Source: Actinotalea sp. Marseille-Q4924 (GTDB taxonomy: Bacteria > Actinomycetota > Actinomycetes > Actinomycetales > Cellulomonadaceae). Taken from it: a stretch of DNA of 64,000 nt. Under the pieces are notes generated by a model, which ran no database searches, was not told the origin of the DNA, and worked only from the letters and a program-made list of their open reading frames with translations. The position numbers and the translations under genes were made by a program. The stretch lies in the NCBI RefSeq assembly GCF_916618755.1, contig NZ_CAKAKB010000003.1:806001-870000 (forward strand), read 5' to 3'. Below are positions 59,150 to 64,000 of this stretch, in pieces. The stretch's first letter is position 1; each line of letters begins with the position of its first letter.

Positions 59150-59302
59150 CCCGAGCCTCGAGCAGCCGACGCCGGGATCCTTCGTCGGGCGCACCCGCAC
59201 CGGACACGTGCACCTGCAGGGCCCGGATCGCCGGCCGGGCGTCCCGTCGCCCGACGACGAGCCCCCCTGACGAGGCGGTCTCCACGAGCACGTGGTGGTA
59301 GC

Positions 59303-60484
59303 TCAGTCCGACCGAGCCGCACGCAGCTGCTCGGCGTGGACACCGGCCACCGCGGCGGCGAGGAACGACTCGGGGTCGGAGTCCAGGCCGCGGCCCATCG
59401 TGGACAGCCGCACCGGCGTCTCCTCGAGCGCGGCCATGAGCCCGCGCTCCGCGGGCACCTCGACCAGCCGGTGCCGCCCCCGGGGGGCGCAGAGCTCCAC
59501 CGCCTGACGGTGCACCTGCTCCAGGACCGCGCTCCGCAGGCCCGGGACCGACTCGTGGGAGGGGACCGGCACCGGCACGTCGGCAGGGTGCAGGGCGACA
59601 CGCCCGTAGGCCGTGCGCGAGTGGTGGGAGACACCCAGGTGGCGCTCCCGCGGGTCCGCGCCGGAGACGCGCAGACCGGCCACCGCTCGCCCACCGAGGG
59701 CGCCGATCGCGTTGACAGCCTCCCCGGCTGCGACGCCGGAGAAGCCCCATCGGGTGCCCGTCCCGAGGTTGCCGGGCCCCTGCGCCAGGACCACGAGATC
59801 CACGTCGAGGACGTGCCGGGCGGCGAGCAGCCCGGTGTGCACGGTCACCGCCTCGAGGTCCCCACCGAAGGCCTGGCCCACGGTCACGCACGCGTCCACC
59901 CAGCCGGCGTCGCGCAGGCCGGCGACGCTGCGCGAGAACCAGGCGGGCAGCGCACCGCCGTCGGTCATGAGGTAGGCGACCCGGGGGAGCGGCCGCCCGG
60001 CCGCGAGCGCGGCCCACCGGGCACCGGCGACGACGGCCGGCACGGCGGAGTGCAGGTCCGCGACGACGACGGGCAGCCCGTCGAGGTCGTCCGCGTCCTC
60101 GAGCACGGCGTGGTGCGGCGACTCCTGCTCGTCCACGCCGAGCACCATGGCCTGCAGGGCGGTGTACCGCGCCTTGACGAGGTGGCCGGGGCCCGGCGCC
60201 GGGTCGGCGGGGAGCCGGTCCGGCAGCGCGACGACGAACGCGTACCCCCCGGTCCCCAGCCCCCGCGCCTGCGCGCTGACGTTCAGCAGCACCCGGTCGC
60301 CCACGACCGGCGTCCCGACCAGCTCCGTGTACGCCAGAGCCCGGAGCTCCGGCGCGAGGGACGCCCGGTCGTGCCCGGTCGCGGGACCCGAGATGCCGGG
60401 TGCCGTGATCGCCACACGGAGCTCGACGGCCCCCGGCCACGCCGTCCCGAGGGACACCACGGTTCCCGAACGCCACGTGATCAC
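59303..60484 (-). CDS. DUF3866 family protein
   Basis: A 393-residue protein of the kind annotated DUF3866, found in actinobacteria and Firmicutes next to Pup-proteasome or recombination genes. It has an N-terminal beta-rich region (ITWRSGTVVSLGTAWPGAVE), a central segment GHLVKARYTALQAMVLGVDEQ, a Rossmann-like stretch with YLMTDGGALPAWFS, and LVVLAQGPGNLGTGTRWGFSG. No catalytic motif is recognised. The GTG start lies 34 bases from the divergent pafB start. The 153 bases 59150-59302 beyond its 3' end show only a weak CGGGCG/CGCCCG dyad at 59236-59253. Confidence 0.82.
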   Translation of the reverse strand: MITWRSGTVVSLGTAWPGAVELRVAITAPGISGPATGHDRASLAPELRALAYTELVGTPVVGDRVLLNVSAQARGLGTGGYAFVVALPDRLPADPAPGPGHLVKARYTALQAMVLGVDEQESPHHAVLEDADDLDGLPVVVADLHSAVPAVVAGARWAALAAGRPLPRVAYLMTDGGALPAWFSRSVAGLRDAGWVDACVTVGQAFGGDLEAVTVHTGLLAARHVLDVDLVVLAQGPGNLGTGTRWGFSGVAAGEAVNAIGALGGRAVAGLRVSGADPRERHLGVSHHSRTAYGRVALHPADVPVPVPSHESVPGLRSAVLEQVHRQAVELCAPRGRHRLVEVPAERGLMAALEETPVRLSTMGRGLDSDPESFLAAAVAGVHAEQLRAARSD

Positions 60485-60505
60485 GCGGTCACGCTACCGG
60501 CCCAC

Positions 60506-60511
60506 TAGCGT
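60506..60511 (+). promoter_or_regulatory. -10 box of a probably leaderless pafB transcript
   Basis: TAGCGT lies seven bases before the pafB ATG. The 34-base divergent gap to the DUF3866 start leaves room for little else. Confidence 0.4.
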
Positions 60512-60518
60512 GGACCCG

Positions 60519-61544
60519 ATGCCCGACTCCATCCCCCAGGCGGAGCGCCTGCTCAACCTCGTCATCGCGCTGGTCAACACGACCGCCCCCATGACGAAGG
60601 AGCAGGTGCGCTCGTCCGTGGCCGGGTACGACGACGGCGCCAGCACCGAGGCGTTCGACCGGAAGTTCGAGCGCGACAAGGACATCCTGCGCGACCTCGG
60701 TGTGCCGGTCGTGACCGTCACGGCGGCGGCGCACGGCGACGAGGTCGGCTACCGGATCGACACCGACGCGTATGCACTGCCCGCGCTGCAGCTGTCCGCG
60801 GCGCAGCTCGGCGTCCTGACGCTCGCGGCGGAGTTCTGGAACGACCAGACCCTGCGCGGCGACGCGTCCCGCGCCCTGACGAAGCTGCGCGTCGTCGGGG
60901 ACACGCCGGCCGAGGCCGACGCCGTCGCGGGCCTCGCGCCCCGCGTCCACCCGGCCGGGCCGGCCCTCGCGCCTCTGCTGGACGCCGCCCACGACCGCCA
61001 GGTCGTCGCCTTCACGTACCGGGCCGCGAGCACCGGGGAGGTGCTCACGCGCCACGTCGAGCCGTGGCGGCTCGTCGCGAGCCGCGGCGGCTGGTACCTC
61101 GTCGGACGGGACCGGGACAGGGACGCGCCCCGCGTCTTCCGCCTCAGCCGCATCACGGGCCGGGTCCGCGCGGTCGGTGAGCGCGATGCCTTCGCCATCC
61201 CGGCCGACGTCGACCCGCTCGCGCTCGTCACCAGCGTCCAGCGCGCCGATGCCCGGACCGCCTGGCTCGCCATCGCGCCCGACCGGGCGGGCGCCCTGCG
61301 CGCCCGGGCCGCCGCGGAACCCGACCAGGTACCGGAGGGTGTCGTCGCGCCGGAGGGCTCGGACGTCGTGGCCGTCCCGTACCAGCGCACCTCCGACCTC
61401 GCCGACGAGATCACCGGCTACACCGACGCCGTCGTCGTGCTCGCGCCCCGGACGCTGCGGGACGCGGTGGTGACGCGCCTGCGCGCCGCCGTCGTCATGG
61501 GCGACCGCGTCGGCGTCGGCGCGCCCGAGGCCGACCATGGCTGA
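60519..61544 (+). CDS. pafB: WYL-domain transcription activator PafB
   Basis: PafB forms with PafC the activator of the LexA-independent DNA damage response in actinobacteria. The 341-residue protein has an N-terminal winged helix (AERLLNLVIALVNTTAPMTK, then EAFDRKFERDKDILRDLGV) and a WYL domain with HVEPWRLVASRGGWYLVGRD and a C-terminal WCX region. ATG at 60519 agrees with the conserved start. It overlaps pafC by eight bases. Confidence 0.94.
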   Translation: MPDSIPQAERLLNLVIALVNTTAPMTKEQVRSSVAGYDDGASTEAFDRKFERDKDILRDLGVPVVTVTAAAHGDEVGYRIDTDAYALPALQLSAAQLGVLTLAAEFWNDQTLRGDASRALTKLRVVGDTPAEADAVAGLAPRVHPAGPALAPLLDAAHDRQVVAFTYRAASTGEVLTRHVEPWRLVASRGGWYLVGRDRDRDAPRVFRLSRITGRVRAVGERDAFAIPADVDPLALVTSVQRADARTAWLAIAPDRAGALRARAAAEPDQVPEGVVAPEGSDVVAVPYQRTSDLADEITGYTDAVVVLAPRTLRDAVVTRLRAAVVMGDRVGVGAPEADHG

Positions 61545-62565
61545 CCGGACACCGGAACGGCTCGTCCGGCTCCTCGGGATGGTGGCCTACCTCGACCACA
61601 CGGACGGTGCGACCGTCGAGCAGCTCGCCGCCCGGTTCGGCGTGAGCGCGCGGCAGGTGCTCGACGACGTCGACCTCCTGTGGATGACCGGGACCCCGGG
61701 CTACTTCCCCGACGACCTCATCGACTTCGACGCGGCGTCGCTGGACTCCGGGCTCGTCCGGCTCACGCAGTCCCGCGGGATGGGACGGGCACTGCGCCTC
61801 GGGACCCGCGAGGCGGTCGTGCTCGTCGCGGCACTGCGCGCGCTGCGCGAGTCCGTCGGGCAGGCCCTCGACGAGGACGAGCGCGAGGTCCTCGCGAGCA
61901 CCCTGGAGATCCTCTCGGACGCGACGGGTGAGGCCGCGTCGACGGTCGACGTCCACATCGCGCTCGAGGCCGACCCCGCCGTGCTGGCACATGCCCGTGC
62001 GGCCGTCCGCGGTGGCCGCCGGGCGCACCTGCGCTACGTCGACGCCGCGGACCGCACGAGCGAGCGCGACGTCGACCCGTGGCAGCTGGTGACCGGCGAC
62101 GAACGGTCCTACCTCCAGGCGTGGTGCCACAGCGCGGGTGGCGAGCGCCTCTTCCGGCTCGACCGCATCCTCGCCCTGGAGGTGCTCGACGCGCCCGTCA
62201 CGCACCGGCCCGAGCGGCCGCACGCACCCGCGACCTTCGAGGCCGAGGCGGGGCACGAACGCGTCACCGTGGAGCTCTCCGGTCGGGCACGGTGGGTCGC
62301 GGAGCAGCTGCCCGTGGAGGGCGTGACCGACCTCCCCGACGGCGGCTTCCGCGTCACCCTGCCGATCGCCTCCCGGGCCTGGTTGCGCCGCCTGCTCCTG
62401 CGCCTCGCCGACGACGTCCGCGTGGTCGAGCCCGCTGGTCCGGCCACCGAGGCCGCCGCCGCGGCCGGCCGTGCACTGGCCCGGTACGGCGATGTCGGCA
62501 GCGACGGCGACGGGCGGGCGGACCGCGGTGCCGACGGCGACCGCGACGTTACGCTGCCCGGGTGA
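61537..62565 (+). CDS. pafC: WYL-domain transcription activator PafC
   Basis: The partner of PafB. The 342-residue protein has a winged helix (RLVRLLGMVAYLDHTDGATVEQL, FGVSARQVLDDVDLLWMTG) and a WYL domain (RDVDPWQLVTGDERSYLQAWC, RLFRLDRILALEVL) with a C-terminal WCX domain. WYL domains of PafBC bind single-stranded nucleic acid to sense damage. The tail of about 35 residues past the fold is low-complexity. Confidence 0.94.
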   Translation: MADRTPERLVRLLGMVAYLDHTDGATVEQLAARFGVSARQVLDDVDLLWMTGTPGYFPDDLIDFDAASLDSGLVRLTQSRGMGRALRLGTREAVVLVAALRALRESVGQALDEDEREVLASTLEILSDATGEAASTVDVHIALEADPAVLAHARAAVRGGRRAHLRYVDAADRTSERDVDPWQLVTGDERSYLQAWCHSAGGERLFRLDRILALEVLDAPVTHRPERPHAPATFEAEAGHERVTVELSGRARWVAEQLPVEGVTDLPDGGFRVTLPIASRAWLRRLLLRLADDVRVVEPAGPATEAAAAAGRALARYGDVGSDGDGRADRGADGDRDVTLPG

Positions 62566-62885
62566 TGTGGTTCACGGTCTGGACGCTGCTCGTCCTCGGC
62601 ACCCTCGCCGGTGCCTTCTTCCTCGGTCGCGACCTCTACCGCAAGGGCCGCCGGCTGCTCGCCGAGCTCGACCGGGCGTCGCAGGTGTTCGGCGAGGCGG
62701 CGCAGCGCGGTGAGAGCCGCGCCGACGAGCTCGTCCTCACGGCACCGGCGCCGGTGGACCTGACCGACCCCGAGCCGGCCCGCGCCCGTCGGGCCCTCGC
62801 CGCAGCGGCCACCGGACGCCGCCGCGCCGCGCGGCAGGTCCGCCACGACGCGGCCTACGCCCGCTGGCGGTCGTTCACCCACTGA
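62565..62885 (+). CDS. Small membrane-anchored protein between pafC and tatA
   Basis: A 106-residue protein with one N-terminal membrane helix (residues 3-20) and a basic helical tail ending in RRAARQVRHDAAYARWRSF. The ATG shares one base with the pafC stop. A GTG one codon earlier is an equal alternative. Similar small proteins occupy this place in Cellulomonas-like genomes. No function is assigned. Confidence 0.72.
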   Translation: MWFTVWTLLVLGTLAGAFFLGRDLYRKGRRLLAELDRASQVFGEAAQRGESRADELVLTAPAPVDLTDPEPARARRALAAAATGRRRAARQVRHDAAYARWRSFTH

Positions 62886-62978
62886 CGACCGTCGCGTGAC
62901 CCTGTCGTCAGGTTGCGCGGCTACCATCGGAGGAGCCGACCCCCGTGGGGCCGTGGTGCCGTCGCCGAGAGGACCAGC

Positions 62979-63278
62979 ATGAGACCGACCACCGTGCAGA
63001 TCATCGTCCTGGTGCTGATCATCCTGCTGCTGTTCGGCGCCCGCCGCCTCCCCGAGCTGGCCCGCAGCGTCGGCCAGTCGCTGAAGATCTTCAAGAGCGA
63101 GGTCAAGGACCTCAACGACGACAACGACAAGCCGCGCGCCGTCGAGGGCCGACGGGACGACACCACGACGCAGGCCCCGACGGCCGACGGCGCGACCCCG
63201 GCCGTGAGCGAGTACCCCGCCCGGAACAGGTCGGGCGAGCAGCGCGCCGCCGACGGCGACCGCGGCCCGACCGCCTGA
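62979..63278 (+). CDS. tatA: Sec-independent translocase subunit TatA
   Basis: TatA oligomers form the twin-arginine export pathway. The 99-residue protein has a short N-terminus, one membrane helix (about residues 6-22), the hinge FGARRLPELARSVGQSL and an amphipathic helix followed by a charged tail (VKDLNDDNDK). ATG at 62979 after GAGAGG. It is followed by tatC after three bases. Confidence 0.95.
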   Translation: MRPTTVQIIVLVLIILLLFGARRLPELARSVGQSLKIFKSEVKDLNDDNDKPRAVEGRRDDTTTQAPTADGATPAVSEYPARNRSGEQRAADGDRGPTA

Positions 63279-63281
63279 CCT

Positions 63282-64000
63282 GTGGCCGCCCAACGCCGTC
63301 GGAGCAACCCCGACGGTCGGATGCCGCTGCGCGAGCACCTGCTCGAGCTGCGCCGCCGCGTGGTGCTCGCGACGATCGGCCTGCTCGTCGGCGCCGTCGT
63401 CGGCTGGTTCCTCTACGACCCCGTGATCGCCGTTCTGCAGGAACCCGTCCTGCGGCTGGAGCGTGAGGGCCTGGTCGCGCTGAACTTCGCCGGTGTGGCG
63501 ACGTCGTTCGACCTCAAGGTCAAGGTGTCGCTGTTCCTCGGGGTCCTGCTGTCCAGCCCCTGGTGGATCCTCCAGCTCTGGTTGTTCGTCACGCCCGGCC
63601 TGACCCGCAGGGAGCGGCGGTCGGCCGTGGCGTTCCTCGCCGGCTCCGTCCCGCTCTTCCTCGCGGGCGCGTGGCTCGCGTGGCGGGTCCTGCCGAACGC
63701 GGTCCGTCTGCTGACCGAGTTCACGCCGGACGAGGCCACCAACCTCATCGACGCCCAGCTGTACCTGAGCTTCGTCATGCGGGTCGTCCTGGCGTTCGGG
63801 ATCGCGTTCCTGCTGCCGGTCGTCATGGTGGGGCTGAACCTCGCCGGCCTCGTGCGCGGCTCCACCTGGCTCCACGGCTGGCGCTGGGCGGTCGTCCTGG
63901 TGATGACCTTCGCGGCCTTCGCGACGCCGACGCCCGACGTGGTCACGATGTTCGTCGTGGCGCTCCCGATGCTCGCCCTGTACCTCGTGGCCGTCGGGGT
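63282..64000 (+). CDS. tatC: Sec-independent translocase subunit TatC (3' end outside window)
   Basis: TatC recognises twin-arginine signal peptides. The visible 239 residues show the cytoplasmic N-terminus (GRMPLREHLLELRRRVV), about five membrane helices, SSPWWILQLWLFVTPGLTRRERR and the conserved acidic loop region LLTEFTPDEATNLIDAQLYLSF. GTG at 63282 lies three bases after tatA. The gene is cut by the window edge. Confidence 0.95.
   Translation, partial: MAAQRRRSNPDGRMPLREHLLELRRRVVLATIGLLVGAVVGWFLYDPVIAVLQEPVLRLEREGLVALNFAGVATSFDLKVKVSLFLGVLLSSPWWILQLWLFVTPGLTRRERRSAVAFLAGSVPLFLAGAWLAWRVLPNAVRLLTEFTPDEATNLIDAQLYLSFVMRVVLAFGIAFLLPVVMVGLNLAGLVRGSTWLHGWRWAVVLVMTFAAFATPTPDVVTMFVVALPMLALYLVAVG

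Overview
The window is a very GC-rich (roughly 70-75 %) chromosomal segment of an actinobacterium. The gene order (alaS-ruvX-mltG-aroE ... aroC-aroK-aroB-aroQ ... efp-nusB ... pyrR-pyrB-pyrC-carA-carB-pyrF-mihF-gmk-rpoZ-coaBC-metK-priA-fmt-rsmB-rpe-ribD, then hisE-hisG and pafB-pafC-tatA-tatC) is the standard actinobacterial housekeeping order. The proteins read like those of Micrococcales near Cellulomonas; this placement is an inference from gene content and protein style, not from a search. No tRNA, rRNA, insertion sequence, prophage or CRISPR array was seen.

Layout: (1) 1-7.2 kb: rpsD, a DUF948 pair, alaS (with a one-base frameshift near its 3' end), ruvX, mltG and aroE. (2) 7.3-20.7 kb: a complete monoderm type IV pilus locus: pilB, pilT, pilC, a major pilin, three large minor-pilin-like genes, the prepilin peptidase, then pilM, pilN and pilO. 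No pilP or pilQ is present, as expected for a cell without an outer membrane. (3) 20.7-25.2 kb: a secreted trypsin-like protease on the minus strand, then the rest of the shikimate pathway (aroC, aroK, aroB, aroQ). (4) 25.2-33.4 kb: a SatD-like HTH protein with a small membrane protein, efp, nusB, a GGDEF/EAL c-di-GMP protein, a PutA-type proline catabolic enzyme and a divergent PAS-AraC regulator. (5) 33.4-42.6 kb: the pyrimidine operon headed by a PyrR-binding leader. (6) 42.7-52.8 kb: mihF-gmk-rpoZ-coaBC-metK-priA-fmt-rsmB, a RibD-C/DHFR-like gene and rpe. (7) 52.9-57.4 kb: an FMN riboswitch and the riboflavin operon ribD-ribE-ribBA-ribH with a PnuC-family transporter. (8) 57.4-64 kb: hisE, hisG, small membrane proteins, a DUF3866 gene, pafB, pafC, tatA and the 5' part of tatC.

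The most interesting signal is in the pilus locus. Each of four gaps in it (before pilB, pilT, the major pilin and pilM) carries a sequence resembling a promoter for the WhiG/FliA (sigma-28) class: TCAA or TCAC, a 15-16 base spacer, then a GCCGATAA-like box. PilB also starts with an MshEN-like c-di-GMP-binding module, and an EAL protein with all phosphodiesterase motifs lies about 8 kb away. In some actinobacteria WhiG is held by the c-di-GMP-dependent anti-sigma RsiG. The locus therefore looks wired to c-di-GMP both at transcription and at the motor.

Other points of note are the alaS frameshift, a PilT with a 200-residue proline-rich N-terminal extension, oversized minor pilins, a long hairpin between the major pilin and the minor pilins, a PriA without a Walker A motif, a dyad over the SatD-like gene promoter, and a set of apparently leaderless genes.
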